DNA of 41,611 bases from a bacterium (GTDB lineage Bacteria > Patescibacteriota > Minisyncoccia > Minisyncoccales > CG1-02-41-26). Below the pieces are notes generated by a model. It was given only the letters and a program-made list of their open reading frames with translations. It had not been told where the DNA came from and did no database searches. Shown one piece after another: positions 14,871-22,948 of this stretch. The position numbers and the translations under genes are program-made. The stretch lies in the NCBI GenBank assembly GCA_030616605.1, contig JAUWWY010000002.1, positions 182,867 to 224,477 on the forward strand. The letters are read 5' to 3'. The stretch's first letter is position 1. Each line of letters begins with the position of its first letter.

Positions 14871-15595
14871 TTATTGGCGGGCTTCAAAAACTAACTCTAA
14901 TTGATTATCCTGGTAAAATAGCCTGTACAGTTTTTTTACAGGGGTGTAATTATCGCTGTCCTTTTTGCTATAACCCAGAACTTGTTTCAAGAGAGGAAAT
15001 TAAAAAACATCTTCCAATTCCAGAAAAAGATTTTTTCCAATTTTTAAAACAGGGACTATTACCAAACAACAATAGTTCCCGTTTGGAAGGAGTCTCTGTT
15101 GGAGGAGGGGAACCTACCATTAACCAGGATTTACCCAAATTTTGCCAAAAGATTAAGAAACTGGGCTACAATTTAAAAATTGATACCAATGGTTCAAATC
15201 CTGATATGTTAAAAGATTTAATTGACCGAAAATTGGTAGATTACATTGCCATGGATGTTAAAGCTCCCCCAAAAAAGTATTGTCGAGTGATTGGTTTAAA
15301 GGATTGTTCAAATTATTATCTTTTGAGCAGGATTGAAGAAAGCATAAATATTTTGAAACAAGGTAAAGTAGATTATGAATTTCAAACAACTGTCACTCCA
15401 ACTTTATTAAAAAAAGAAGATATTTTAAAAATTGTTCATTGGATAGCTCCAGCAAAAAAATACGTTTTGCAAAATTTTGAGTCAGAAAAAACAGTTGACC
15501 CAAAATTTGAAAAAATTAAACCTTATCCCAAAGATTTTCTCTTTTCTCTTCAGAAAATAATCTCTCCATTTTTTGAAATCTCCGAAGTCAGATAA
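14867..15595 (+). CDS. Radical SAM activating enzyme (anaerobic RNR/PFL activase type)
   Basis: Predicted glycyl-radical enzyme activase, most like the anaerobic ribonucleotide reductase activating proteins. The 4Fe-4S cluster cysteines occur as C27-x3-C31-x2-C34 (CNYRCPFCYN), and the GGGEPT motif (about 83-88) binds S-adenosylmethionine. The opening GGLQKLTLIDYPGKIACTVF is characteristic of this subfamily. The 242 residues suit a single TIM-barrel domain. No glycyl-radical partner is in the window, so the target is inferred. The start overlaps the ftsZ stop by four bases. Confidence 0.88.
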   Translation: MIIGGLQKLTLIDYPGKIACTVFLQGCNYRCPFCYNPELVSREEIKKHLPIPEKDFFQFLKQGLLPNNNSSRLEGVSVGGGEPTINQDLPKFCQKIKKLGYNLKIDTNGSNPDMLKDLIDRKLVDYIAMDVKAPPKKYCRVIGLKDCSNYYLLSRIEESINILKQGKVDYEFQTTVTPTLLKKEDILKIVHWIAPAKKYVLQNFESEKTVDPKFEKIKPYPKDFLFSLQKIISPFFEISEVR

Positions 15596-15599
15596 AATT

Positions 15600-16211
15600 A
15601 TGTTTCCCCTTTATCCTCAAATCAGAATACCGGGTAAAAAATCCTGGTTGATTATTTTTTTAATCGCTTTAAATACAACTCTTTTTTTAATTTCCTTGTC
15701 CAGACTTGAAGAGTTTATTTTTAAATACGGTATGATTCCAACAAAAATTTTTCAGGGTGAAGGTTCTTTAACCATATTCAGTTCAATGTTTTTCCATGCA
15801 AGTTTTTGGCATCTTTTCGGCAATATGTGGTTTTTGTGGGTATTTGGAAATAATCTGGAAAGAAAGTTGGGAAAAGTAAAATTTTTAGCTTTTTATATTA
15901 TTTGCGGGGTTTGTTCAGCTTTGATTTATTTACTTTTAGCTTCCCAAAAATCTATTCCCGCTATTGGAGCATCAGGGGCAATTTCCGGGGTTTTAGGTGG
16001 CTATTTAATTCTTTTCCCCAAGCACAAAATTATCAGTTTAGTTCCAATTTTCTTTTTTATCCAATTGATTGCTGTTCCAGTTTTAATTTTTATTGGCATC
16101 TGGTTTTTGTATCAACTTTTATATATTGGTTCTCAAACAATGATTGCTTATTGGGCCCACATTGGCGGTTTTCTTTCAGGTATCATTTTGATAAGATTTT
16201 TTGCTAAATAG
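15600..16211 (+). CDS. Rhomboid-family intramembrane serine protease
   Basis: Cleaves membrane-spanning segments within the bilayer. The catalytic Ser is in GASGAISG and the catalytic His in AHIGGFLSG, with the WHLFGNMWFLWVFG helix-2 block and about six hydrophobic helices. I use the ATG at 15600 rather than the TTG at 15573, because the latter overlaps the preceding gene and adds only nine unconserved residues. The resulting 203-residue protein has the minimal six-helix core without cytosolic domains. The substrate is unknown. Confidence 0.93.
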   Translation: MFPLYPQIRIPGKKSWLIIFLIALNTTLFLISLSRLEEFIFKYGMIPTKIFQGEGSLTIFSSMFFHASFWHLFGNMWFLWVFGNNLERKLGKVKFLAFYIICGVCSALIYLLLASQKSIPAIGASGAISGVLGGYLILFPKHKIISLVPIFFFIQLIAVPVLIFIGIWFLYQLLYIGSQTMIAYWAHIGGFLSGIILIRFFAK

Positions 16212-16215
16212 CCGT

Positions 16216-17424
16216 ATGACTCTTTCTAAGGTGCTTTCTTATTCTCTACTTTCCTTTGTTGGAGGGGTTTTTATTTCCTCTTTTTTAAATGTTCCCCAGT
16301 TTATAATTTATGAACTTTTTGTTTTAGGAATTTTTTATTCTTTAATTTTTTTCAAAGAAAAAGCAATTCTTGTTTTTGGAATCTTTTTAATAGTTCTTGG
16401 TTTTGGTATTTTTAGGACCGAGATAGCAAAGCCAGGTATTTCAGAACATGGATATTATGAAACTAATGAATCTCTTTCAGTAGTTGAAGAAAAGATTTAT
16501 CCATTAAAATATAAACTAAGAGAGATTATTTATGAGAACTTCTCACCACCGAACTCTTCAATTCTGGCAGCCCTGACCTTAGGCGATAAACAATATATTT
16601 CCAAAGAGTGGAAACAAAAACTGAATATTGCCGGAGTTCGTCATATAACTGCCGTGTCAGGACTACATGTGGTGATTGTAAGTGGTATTTTACTTTGGTT
16701 AGGTATAAGAATAGGATTATATCGCGGTCAGGCGTTTTATTTTGCTTTGTTTTTTCTTTGGTTTTTTATATTAATGATTGGTTTTCAACCATCCGCGGTC
16801 AGAGCTGGCATTATGGGTTCAATGTTGCTTTTTTGTCAGAAAATAGGACGACAGAGAGTGACTGATAGGGCATTATTGCTAACAGCAGCTGTAATGCTTG
16901 CTATTAACCCATTACTTTTAAGGTATAATGTTGGTTTTCAGTTGTCGTTTTTGGCAACCTTGGGCATAATTTATTTGATGCCTTTCCTCCAAAATCTTTT
17001 TGAAAGGATAAAGTTAACAAAACTTGGTGAAGTGAGCAATCTTTTAGCAATGACTTTTTCAGCCCAGATTTTTGTCCTGCCAATTTTAATTTATAATTTT
17101 GGACAATTTTCTTTAGTTTCGCCAATCACCAATGTTTTAATTGTTCCCTTACTTCCATACATTATGATAGCCGGATTTATTTTCTTAATTGGCGGATTGT
17201 TATGGCAGGGTTTAGGTTGGATTTTATCATTTCCTGTTTGGTTTTTATTGAGTTATGTCACAGGAATAGTTGATTTATTCTCCAGATTTTCTTTTTCATC
17301 CATTGTCTTTCAAATCTCTTGGATTTGGCTGCCAATTTTTTACTTAATTATAGGTTATTTACTTTGGTATATTCAAAAGAAAAAAAATATGTTAAAATTT
17401 TATGTATGGACTGGCAAAAAATAA
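16216..17424 (+). CDS. comEC: ComEC-like competence channel, core domain only
   Basis: Inner-membrane protein for uptake of single-stranded DNA. The Competence domain is recognised by RHITAVSGLHVVIVSGILLW, the GFQPSAVRAGIMGSMLL helix and LLRYNVGFQLSFLATLGIIYL, spread over about 8-10 membrane helices. At about 402 residues from the ATG at 16216 it lacks the C-terminal metallo-beta-lactamase domain, and the N-terminal OB-like region is much reduced. Full ComEC proteins are often 700 or more residues. DprA elsewhere in the window supports a transformation role. The ORF-track TTG at 16201 overlaps the rhomboid gene and is less likely. Confidence 0.88.
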   Translation: MTLSKVLSYSLLSFVGGVFISSFLNVPQFIIYELFVLGIFYSLIFFKEKAILVFGIFLIVLGFGIFRTEIAKPGISEHGYYETNESLSVVEEKIYPLKYKLREIIYENFSPPNSSILAALTLGDKQYISKEWKQKLNIAGVRHITAVSGLHVVIVSGILLWLGIRIGLYRGQAFYFALFFLWFFILMIGFQPSAVRAGIMGSMLLFCQKIGRQRVTDRALLLTAAVMLAINPLLLRYNVGFQLSFLATLGIIYLMPFLQNLFERIKLTKLGEVSNLLAMTFSAQIFVLPILIYNFGQFSLVSPITNVLIVPLLPYIMIAGFIFLIGGLLWQGLGWILSFPVWFLLSYVTGIVDLFSRFSFSSIVFQISWIWLPIFYLIIGYLLWYIQKKKNMLKFYVWTGKK

Positions 17425-18779
17425 AACAATTTTTAAATAAAGATATCTTGCAGATAGGTCAACCAAAGAAAAAAAGAGTTGCCAAAAAGAGCAGAGCCCC
17501 AAAAAGAAACCGAGTTAATTCTTGGCTGGCTGGTTTGATTGTTCTTGCATTTTTTCTTGGGGTTTTTGGAGGTCTTTATTTTAAGGATTATATTCAGCCT
17601 ATTTTAAAAAACCTTTTCTCAGAATCTCAACCTCAACTTCAAACTCAACCTTCAACAACCCAATCTCAAGCTTATTCTCCTCAGACCAGCCAAGAAAAAG
17701 CAGTAATTGAGGTGGTTAAAAAAGTTTCTTCTTCAGTAGTAAGTATTATTATTACCAAAGACTTACCGGTTTATAAAGAATATTATGAAAGTCCTTTTGA
17801 AGGATTTGAAGAATTTTTTGGCGACGATCCTCTTTTCGAGTTTAAAGTCCCCAAATATCGTCAGGAGGGAACAGAAAAAAAGACAATTGGTGGAGGTACA
17901 GGTTTTATTATTTCTGAGGATGGTTTAATTTTAACCAACAGACATGTTGTTTCTGATGAGGAAGCAGATTATATAGTTATTACTAATAAAGGAGAAAAAT
18001 ATCAGGCTCAACTTTTAGCCCGGGATCCTTTTCAGGATTTGGCAGTTTTAAAGATTGAAGGAGAAAATACTATTAGCGGAGATGGAAATTTAACGGAGAA
18101 GAACTTCTCGGTTTTAAAACTTGGCGATTCCTCTATGCTCGAAATCGGTCAAAGTGTTATTGCTATTGGAAATGCCCTAGGAGAATTTCGGAATACTGTT
18201 TCAGTTGGTGTAATTTCAGGACTGGGCAGAAGAATTACTGCCTCAGGTGGAGGAATCGTTGAAACCCTGGAAGATGTCATTCAAACCGATGCTGCAATTA
18301 ATAGAGGAAATTCCGGGGGACCTTTATTAAATTTAAAAGGAGAAGTAATTGGAGTGAATGTTGCTATGGCTCAAGAAGCTCAAAGTATTGGTTTTGCTAT
18401 TCCAATTAATAAAGCAAAAAAAGCCATAGAACAGGTTAAAACCTTGGGTAAAATCGTTTATCCCTTTTTGGGAATAAGATATATTTTAATAACGCCCGAA
18501 ATCCAAGAAGGGAAAAATCTAAAAGTAGATTACGGAGTTTTAATTATTGGCGGAGATAACCCTGATAATCCGGCTATTATTCCCGGTTCTCAAGCTGAAA
18601 AAGCAGGTCTTCAAGAAAACGACATAATTTTAGAAGTTGATGGAGAAAAAATTACTTTAGAGAATTCTTTAGCCCAAATTATTAGAGCTCATCAGCCAGG
18701 AGATAAATTAATTTTAAAAATCTTAAGACAAGATAAAGAAATAACAATTGAAGCAACTTTAGGCGAAAAAACCAGCTAA
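17406..18779 (+). CDS. htrA: HtrA/DegP-type serine protease with PDZ domain
   Basis: Membrane-anchored envelope protease/chaperone. A basic N-terminal cytoplasmic segment is followed by one membrane helix (about 43-65) and a Ser/Gln/Thr-rich linker. The trypsin-like domain carries the triad His in LTNRHVVSD, Asp in DPFQDLAVL and Ser in GNSGGPLLN. A C-terminal PDZ domain is seen in GSQAEKAGLQENDIILEVDG. I chose the ATG at 17406 (MDWQKIKQF); the longer ORF runs back into comEC. At 457 residues it has one PDZ, as in DegS or short HtrA forms. It precedes clpB, giving two protein-quality-control genes together. Confidence 0.93.
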   Translation: MDWQKIKQFLNKDILQIGQPKKKRVAKKSRAPKRNRVNSWLAGLIVLAFFLGVFGGLYFKDYIQPILKNLFSESQPQLQTQPSTTQSQAYSPQTSQEKAVIEVVKKVSSSVVSIIITKDLPVYKEYYESPFEGFEEFFGDDPLFEFKVPKYRQEGTEKKTIGGGTGFIISEDGLILTNRHVVSDEEADYIVITNKGEKYQAQLLARDPFQDLAVLKIEGENTISGDGNLTEKNFSVLKLGDSSMLEIGQSVIAIGNALGEFRNTVSVGVISGLGRRITASGGGIVETLEDVIQTDAAINRGNSGGPLLNLKGEVIGVNVAMAQEAQSIGFAIPINKAKKAIEQVKTLGKIVYPFLGIRYILITPEIQEGKNLKVDYGVLIIGGDNPDNPAIIPGSQAEKAGLQENDIILEVDGEKITLENSLAQIIRAHQPGDKLILKILRQDKEITIEATLGEKTS

Positions 18780-18784
18780 TCCAC

Positions 18785-18813
18785 TTGATTTTTTATCCTC
18801 TCTTTGCTAAGTT
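18785..18813 (+). promoter_or_regulatory. Possible promoter for clpB
   Basis: TTGATT, 17 bases, TAAGTT lies in the 54-base gap between htrA and clpB, about 20 bases before the ATG. It is only a moderate match. No CIRCE or heat-shock operator was seen here. Confidence 0.35.
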
Positions 18814-18833
18814 GAAATATTAAATAATTTATT

Positions 18834-21539
18834 ATGCCATTTATTCAAGGGGGAGATTTTACCCACAAATCACAAGAAATAATGATTAAGGCTCAGACCG
18901 TTGCTAAAAATCACGGCCAACAGCAGATTGATGCTTTGCATCTTCTTCAGGCTCTTCTTGAAGAAGAAGAGAGTATTGTTTTAACATTGCTCAAAAATAC
19001 GGAGATTGATATAGAAGATTTAAAAAGAAAAACCCAAAAGGCAATTCTTCAAATTCCTTCTCTTTCTGACCCCCAAGTTACTGGTCAAATTTATCTTACA
19101 CAAGATTTAGCTCGGACCCTGGATAAAGCAAGGCAGGAGGCAATGAAAATGGGAGATGAATTTATTTCTATTGAACATTTATTTTTGGCTCTTTTAATGG
19201 TTAATACTGCAGCCCAAAAAGTTTTAGAAACTGCAAGATTTTTAGTTTCTAATGCTCCCGCTTCTTTAGATAGAGAAACTATTTTGAAACAACTTTCTGA
19301 GATTCGAGGTGGTGAAAGAGTTATTGATCCAAAACCAGAATCAAAATACGAAGTGGTTAAAAAATATACCAGAAACTTAACTGATTTAGCCAAGGATGGA
19401 AACATTGATCCGGTTATTGGCCGAGAATCAGAAATTAGAAGGTTAATGCAGGTTTTGTCCCGAAGAACAAAAAATAACCCGGTTTTAATCGGAGAAGCTG
19501 GAGTCGGCAAAACTGCAATTGTTGAGGGTTTGGCAAAAAAGATTACCACTTTAAATGTTCCAGAAAGTTTAGGAAAAAAGGAAATAATTGCTTTGGATTT
19601 AGGAGCTTTGGTTGCTGGTACAAAATACAGAGGAGAATTTGAGGCAAGAATTAAAGCTTTTTTGCGAGAATTAAAAAGAGCTAATGAGCAATATATTTTA
19701 TTTATTGATGAGCTTCATACTTTGGTTGGAGCTGGGGCAGCCGAAGGAGCAATTGATGCTTCAAATCTTTTAAAACCAGCTTTAGCAAAAGGGGAGCTTA
19801 GAGCAATTGGTGCTACCACTTTGAAAGAATATCAAAAATATATTGAAAAAGACCCGGCTTTAGAGAGAAGATTTCAGCCAATTTATGTTGCCGAACCTTC
19901 AATTGAAGATACACTTTCTATTTTACGGGGAATAAAAGAAAAGTATGAACTTCATCACGGAGTTAAAATTAAAGACGCAGCTCTTAAGACTGCTGTAGAA
20001 TTAAGTAATCGTTACATTACTGACAGATTTTTACCAGATAAAGCAATTGATTTGATGGATGAAGCAGCTTCGGTTTTAAGATTGGAGATAGAATCAGAAC
20101 CTTCAGAACTTGAAGAGCTCCGTAATCAAATTACCAAGCTGGAAATAGAAAAAGAGGCTTTAAAAAAAGAAAATTCACCCGGAGTGAACTCAAAAAGATT
20201 GAAGGTAATTGAAAGAAGTTTAGCTGACTTAAAAGAAAAAGCAAAAAGTTTGAAAGCTAAGTGGGATTCTGAAAAAGATTTAATTTTAAAAATTAAAAAC
20301 CTAAAAAGAGAGATTGATGACCTTTACTTTCAAATAGAAATTGTCCAGCGAGAAGGTGATTTGCAAAAGGTTGCTGAATTGACGTACGGTAAAATTCCAA
20401 GCTTAAAAAAAGAAACAAATCTTGCCGAAAAGAAATTGCGCGATCTTCAGAAAACGAGTCATCTCTTAAGGAAAGAGGTAACTGAAGAAGATATATCTCA
20501 GGTTGTTTCCCTTTGGACAGGAATTCCAGTGACAAGATTAATGGAGGGTGAAGCAAAAAAATTGGAAAAAATGGAGGAGATTTTGAAAAGGCGGGTTATT
20601 GGTCAGGACCAGGCAATTTTTATTGTTTCCAATGGTATCCGAAGAGGAAGAGCGGGGATTTCTGAAGAAAATCGGCCGATTGGTGTTTTCCTTTTTTTAG
20701 GACCAACAGGTGTCGGAAAAACCGAAACAGCCAAAGCTTTAGCTGGGTTTTTATTCAATACTGATAAGGCTCTTATCAGATTGGATATGTCAGAATACAT
20801 GGAAAAATACAGTGTTTCAAAGATAATCGGTTCTGCTCCGGGCTATGTCGGTTATGAGGAAGGAGGCCAATTAACCGAGAAAATTCGCCGGCGTCCTTAC
20901 AGCGTGGTATTGTTAGACGAGATTGAAAAGGCTGATACTGAAGTCTTTAATATTTTGTTACAAATTTTTGAAGACGGTAGATTAACCGATGCCAAAGGAA
21001 GAGAGGTTTCTTTCAAAAACACGATTATCATTATGACTTCTAATATTGGCTCAGAATATATTTCTGGAATGCAGACTTTAGGTTTTGAACAAAAAAGCGA
21101 GGAGAAAATATCCCAGACAAAACAGCTTAAAGACAAAGTTTATCAGAGCTTAAAAGAATTTTTTCGGCCCGAATTTTTGAACCGAATTGATGAAACCGTA
21201 ATATTCAATTATCTGGGTAAAAAAGAAATTAGAAAAATCGTTGATTTAGAATTAAAGAAAGTTAAAGAGAGATTGAGAAAAACAAAAGACATTAAAATTA
21301 GATTTTCCAAATCTTTAAAAGATAAGTTAGCCGAGCAAGGATTTGATCCAAATTTAGGGGCAAGACCTTTAAAAAGAATTATTCAGAAATTGATTCTTAA
21401 TCCTTTGTCTTTGAAAATCATAACTTTTCAGATTGAACCGGAAAGCAGAGTTTATGTTGATTTAGAAAAAGAAACAGTTGTCTTTCAAGTTTCTCAAGCT
21501 GTTTCTCAAAGAAAAAGGGAAGAAGCTTTAGTAAAATAA
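18834..21539 (+). CDS. clpB: ClpB-type disaggregase (two AAA+ domains, long M domain)
   Basis: ATP-driven unfoldase that rescues aggregated proteins. The order is an N-terminal Clp repeat domain (about 1-150), AAA-1 with Walker [14 protein letters not shown] (about 221) and [13 protein letters not shown], a coiled-coil M domain of about 120 residues rich in Glu/Lys (roughly 415-540), AAA-2 with [13 protein letters not shown] (about 625) and [11 protein letters not shown], and the C-terminal [10 protein letters not shown] domain. The long coiled-coil argues for ClpB over ClpC, and no ClpP-binding tripeptide was noticed. The 901 residues are slightly long for ClpB (about 860). Confidence 0.93.
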   Translation: MPFIQGGDFTHKSQEIMIKAQTVAKNHGQQQIDALHLLQALLEEEESIVLTLLKNTEIDIEDLKRKTQKAILQIPSLSDPQVTGQIYLTQDLARTLDKARQEAMKMGDEFISIEHLFLALLMVNTAAQKVLETARFLVSNAPASLDRETILKQLSEIRGGERVIDPKPESKYEVVKKYTRNLTDLAKDGNIDPVIGRESEIRRLMQVLSRRTKNNPVLIGEAGVGKTAIVEGLAKKITTLNVPESLGKKEIIALDLGALVAGTKYRGEFEARIKAFLRELKRANEQYILFIDELHTLVGAGAAEGAIDASNLLKPALAKGELRAIGATTLKEYQKYIEKDPALERRFQPIYVAEPSIEDTLSILRGIKEKYELHHGVKIKDAALKTAVELSNRYITDRFLPDKAIDLMDEAASVLRLEIESEPSELEELRNQITKLEIEKEALKKENSPGVNSKRLKVIERSLADLKEKAKSLKAKWDSEKDLILKIKNLKREIDDLYFQIEIVQREGDLQKVAELTYGKIPSLKKETNLAEKKLRDLQKTSHLLRKEVTEEDISQVVSLWTGIPVTRLMEGEAKKLEKMEEILKRRVIGQDQAIFIVSNGIRRGRAGISEENRPIGVFLFLGPTGVGKTETAKALAGFLFNTDKALIRLDMSEYMEKYSVSKIIGSAPGYVGYEEGGQLTEKIRRRPYSVVLLDEIEKADTEVFNILLQIFEDGRLTDAKGREVSFKNTIIIMTSNIGSEYISGMQTLGFEQKSEEKISQTKQLKDKVYQSLKEFFRPEFLNRIDETVIFNYLGKKEIRKIVDLELKKVKERLRKTKDIKIRFSKSLKDKLAEQGFDPNLGARPLKRIIQKLILNPLSLKIITFQIEPESRVYVDLEKETVVFQVSQAVSQRKREEALVK

Positions 21540-21552
21540 TTGGTTTTTCAGA

Positions 21553-21579
21553 TTGAAAAGGGTTGACAATCCTTTTCAA
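21553..21579. promoter_or_regulatory. 9-N9-9 inverted repeat spanning a -35 box
   Basis: TTGAAAAGG and CCTTTTCAA are perfect 9-bp arms with a 9-base spacer (gttgacaat) containing the TTGACA of the promoter at 21563. It has the arm and spacer lengths of the CIRCE operator but a different sequence. A terminator role is less likely because no T run follows. Confidence 0.6.
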
Positions 21580-21591
21580 ATTTGTTAATAT
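21563..21591 (+). promoter_or_regulatory. Near-consensus sigma-70 promoter
   Basis: TTGACA (21563-21568), exactly 17 bases, then TAATAT (21586-21591). The predicted start is about 21597-21599. There is no long gene immediately downstream, only the terminator-ended segment to about 21678. Confidence 0.82.
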
Positions 21592-21596
21592 TGAAA

Positions 21597-21678
21597 TTGT
21601 GAGGGTCAAATTCATCTTTTTAAGATGGATTTTCCAAAAGAGTCTGCGGAAGACCTCCTGGTAATTGGGAGGTCTTTT
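21597..21678 (+). ncRNA. Candidate small RNA or attenuator leader
   Basis: Bounded by a near-consensus promoter and an intrinsic terminator. The roughly 80-nt transcript would contain an aattcatc/gatggatt hairpin (with one G-U pair) and end in the agacctcc/ggaggtct terminator stem. It does not match SRP RNA, 6S RNA or tmRNA signatures that I know. An alternative reading is a leaderless GTG-initiated ORF of 21 codons (21599-21664) ending in the terminator loop, which would look like an attenuator. It lies between clpB and murB. Confidence 0.55.
21651..21678 (+). terminator. Intrinsic terminator of the candidate small RNA
   Basis: The perfect 8-bp stem agacctcc / ggaggtct with a 9-base loop is followed by tttt-gc-tttt. 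Confidence 0.82.
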
Positions 21679-21691
21679 GCTTTTAATACTT

Positions 21692-21719
21692 GCCTTCTTG
21701 GGTAAAATTGGCATATAAT
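21692..21719 (+). promoter_or_regulatory. Promoter upstream of the murB leader
   Basis: TTGCCT, an 18-base spacer, then a perfect TATAAT at 21714-21719 (the -35 hexamer lies at about 21690-21695). The expected start is the G at about 21726, the first base of the stem-closed leader. Confidence 0.6.
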
Positions 21720-21725
21720 AAAATT

Positions 21726-21778
21726 GGGTCGGGAGCAGGCCCTCACAAAAGACTTTGGAGGAAAAACCCTCCCGGCCC
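21726..21778 (+). ncRNA. Stem-closed structured RNA / murB 5' leader
   Basis: GGGTCGGGAG pairs over all 10 positions with CTCCCGGCCC (one G-U pair), closing a 53-nt element directly at the predicted transcription start. The inner part, including ccctcac and tttggaggaaaaa, can form a smaller stem. No terminator follows before murB, so it is probably a structured 5' leader rather than a free RNA. The element matches no riboswitch class that I could identify. Confidence 0.5.
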
Positions 21779-21787
21779 ATTCCTTTT

Positions 21788-21818
21788 CATTCGCAGTATT
21801 CGAATTTCATTCGCATTA
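21788..21818 (+). repeat. attcg-rich repeat upstream of murB
   Basis: The segment cattcgcagtattcgaat, followed by ttcattcgcatt, contains repeated attcg words in both orientations. It resembles the inverted repeat just before the HIT gene start at 11711. Both lie immediately upstream of a start codon. Confidence 0.4.
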
Positions 21819-21823
21819 ATTTT

Positions 21824-22729
21824 ATGGAGTTTAAAAAAAATGTTCTGTTGAAAAATTATACCACCTTTAAAATTGGGGGAAGAGCAAAATATTTTTTAAA
21901 AGCAAAAACAAAAGAAGAACTAATTAAGGCAATTAAGATTGCTGAGCAAAAAAAATTGCCTTTTTTTATTTTGGGCAAAGGAAGTAATTTATTGGTTTCT
22001 GATAAAGGATTTAATGGATTGGTAATAAAAATAGAAACTAGAGACTACAAACTAGAAACTGACAAAATTTATGCCCAGGCCGGAATAGAACTAGCCCAAA
22101 TAGTAGATTTTGTGGCAAAAAAATCGCTTACTGGTTTAGAATGGGCAAAAGGGATTCCCGGAACAATAGGAGGAGCTATTTTTGGAAATGCTGCTGCTTT
22201 TAAAAATTCAATAGGAAATTTTATTGAAGAAGTAGAATGTCTTGAGATTGAACCCTCTTTAAAGGTTCAACCCCCCAAAATTAGAATCTTCAATAATAAA
22301 GATTGTGAGTTTAACTTCAAAGATAGCATTTTTAAAAAAAACAAAAATCTCATAATTCTCGCTTGTATAATTCAGCTAAAAAAAGGAGACAAGAAAGAGA
22401 TTAAAAAAAAGATGAAATATTTTTTAAATTATAGAAAAAGAAGTCAACCTTTAAAATTTCCCTCAGCTGGCTGTGTGTTTAAAAACCCCCTTAGAATTCC
22501 GACAGCAGAATTAATTGATAAATCTGGCTTAAAAGGGAGAAAAATTGGCAGAGCCATGATTTCCAAGAAGCATGCGAATTTTATTATCAATCTGGGAGGG
22601 GCTGAGGCAAAAGACGTTTTAAAACTGATTAATTTAATAAAAAAAGAAGTCAAAGAGAAATTTAGAATTGAACTTGAAGAAGAAATATCAAAAGTAGGGG
22701 TTGACATCTCTTCTTATAATTTGGAATAA
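21824..22729 (+). CDS. murB: UDP-N-acetylenolpyruvoylglucosamine reductase
   Basis: FAD enzyme that reduces UDP-GlcNAc-enolpyruvate to UDP-MurNAc in the cytoplasm. The FAD-binding part begins NYTTFKIGGRAKYF and includes ILGKGSNLLV and GIPGTIGGAIFGNAAAF. The proton-donor Ser is in FPSAGCVFKNP, and the C-terminal Glu is in the EEEISKVG region. I use the ATG at 21824 (MEFKKNVLL); the ORF-track extension to 21755 reads through the structured leader. The 301 residues suit a compact MurB. Two loops carry repeat-derived DNA: a 7-bp-periodic array (22033-22060) and a TTGAACC/GGTTCAA inverted repeat (22248-22270). Confidence 0.95.
   Translation: MEFKKNVLLKNYTTFKIGGRAKYFLKAKTKEELIKAIKIAEQKKLPFFILGKGSNLLVSDKGFNGLVIKIETRDYKLETDKIYAQAGIELAQIVDFVAKKSLTGLEWAKGIPGTIGGAIFGNAAAFKNSIGNFIEEVECLEIEPSLKVQPPKIRIFNNKDCEFNFKDSIFKKNKNLIILACIIQLKKGDKKEIKKKMKYFLNYRKRSQPLKFPSAGCVFKNPLRIPTAELIDKSGLKGRKIGRAMISKKHANFIINLGGAEAKDVLKLINLIKKEVKEKFRIELEEEISKVGVDISSYNLE
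22033..22060 (+). repeat. 7-bp tandem array in murB
   Basis: Four heptamers, agaaact, agagact, acaaact, agaaact, run head to tail and in frame, encoding part of ETRDYKLETD between two beta strands. The unit acaaact is identical to the coding-strand unit of the pth array. Confidence 0.7.
22248..22270 (+). repeat. Inverted repeat within murB
   Basis: TTGAACC and GGTTCAA form perfect 7-bp arms with a 9-base centre (ctctttaaa). It encodes the Pro-rich loop EIEPSLKVQPPK, longer than usual at this position in MurB. Confidence 0.5.
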
Positions 22730-22738
22730 TAATATAAT
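22701..22738 (+). promoter_or_regulatory. Promoter-like sequence at the 3' end of murB
   Basis: TTGACA at 22701-22706 lies within the last codons of murB. AATAAT follows at 18-base spacing, and a separate TATAAT is at 22733-22738. The start would be about 22737-22745, feeding the hairpin and mini-ORF transcript below. Confidence 0.45.
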
Positions 22739-22748
22739 AACTAAAATT

Positions 22749-22802
22749 TTTTGAGCAGATAGCTAAAGCTCAAGGGGCAAAAAGTCGACTATTTGCTAAA
22801 AA
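22749..22802 (+). ncRNA. Leader hairpin of the Lys-rich mini-ORF transcript
   Basis: agcagatag (22754-22762) pairs with ctatttgct (22789-22797) over 9 positions, including one G-U, and a short outer T/A stem extends it. The apical part contains aaggggcaaaaag. This is part of the 335-base murB-hpf gap. No known riboswitch class was recognised. Confidence 0.4.
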
Positions 22803-22822
22803 TTAAATATTTCTAAAAACAA

Positions 22823-22876
22823 ATGCCAGCAAAAAAGAAAAAAAAGAAAGTCGCAAAGAGAAAGAAGAAGAAATAA
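22823..22876 (+). CDS. Candidate 17-residue Lys-rich peptide
   Basis: ATG to TAA encodes MPAKKKKKKVAKRKKKK, too short for the ORF track. Twelve residues are Lys and one is Arg. It sits inside its own apparent transcription unit, between a promoter-like sequence and the strong terminator at 22964. No good Shine-Dalgarno sequence is seen, so translation is uncertain. Very short basic peptides of this kind recall the smallest ribosome-associated proteins (for example Thx) or nucleic-acid binders, but I recognise no family and assign no function. The AAA/AAG-rich codons could also be a chance product of AT-rich DNA. Confidence 0.45.
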   Translation: MPAKKKKKKVAKRKKKK

Positions 22877-22948
22877 GAACCTGCTCGCTTCGTTCGCAGA
22901 ACCTTGTTTTCGGCAAGGTAAAAGATTGTATTCCGAAAATAGAAACAT

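Noticed and set aside
21726-21778. SRP (4.5S) RNA
   Set aside because: The conserved apical loop and asymmetric loop sequences of SRP RNA (ggaag with agcag at the proper spacing) are absent on either strand.
21597-21780. tmRNA or 6S RNA
   Set aside because: There is no tRNA-like 3' end, no tag-peptide ORF ending in Ala-Ala and no long 6S-type open-bubble hairpin.
22251-22470. Frame disruption in murB suggested by low-complexity sequence
   Set aside because: The frame is open and all catalytic blocks are present; the extra residues are loop insertions.
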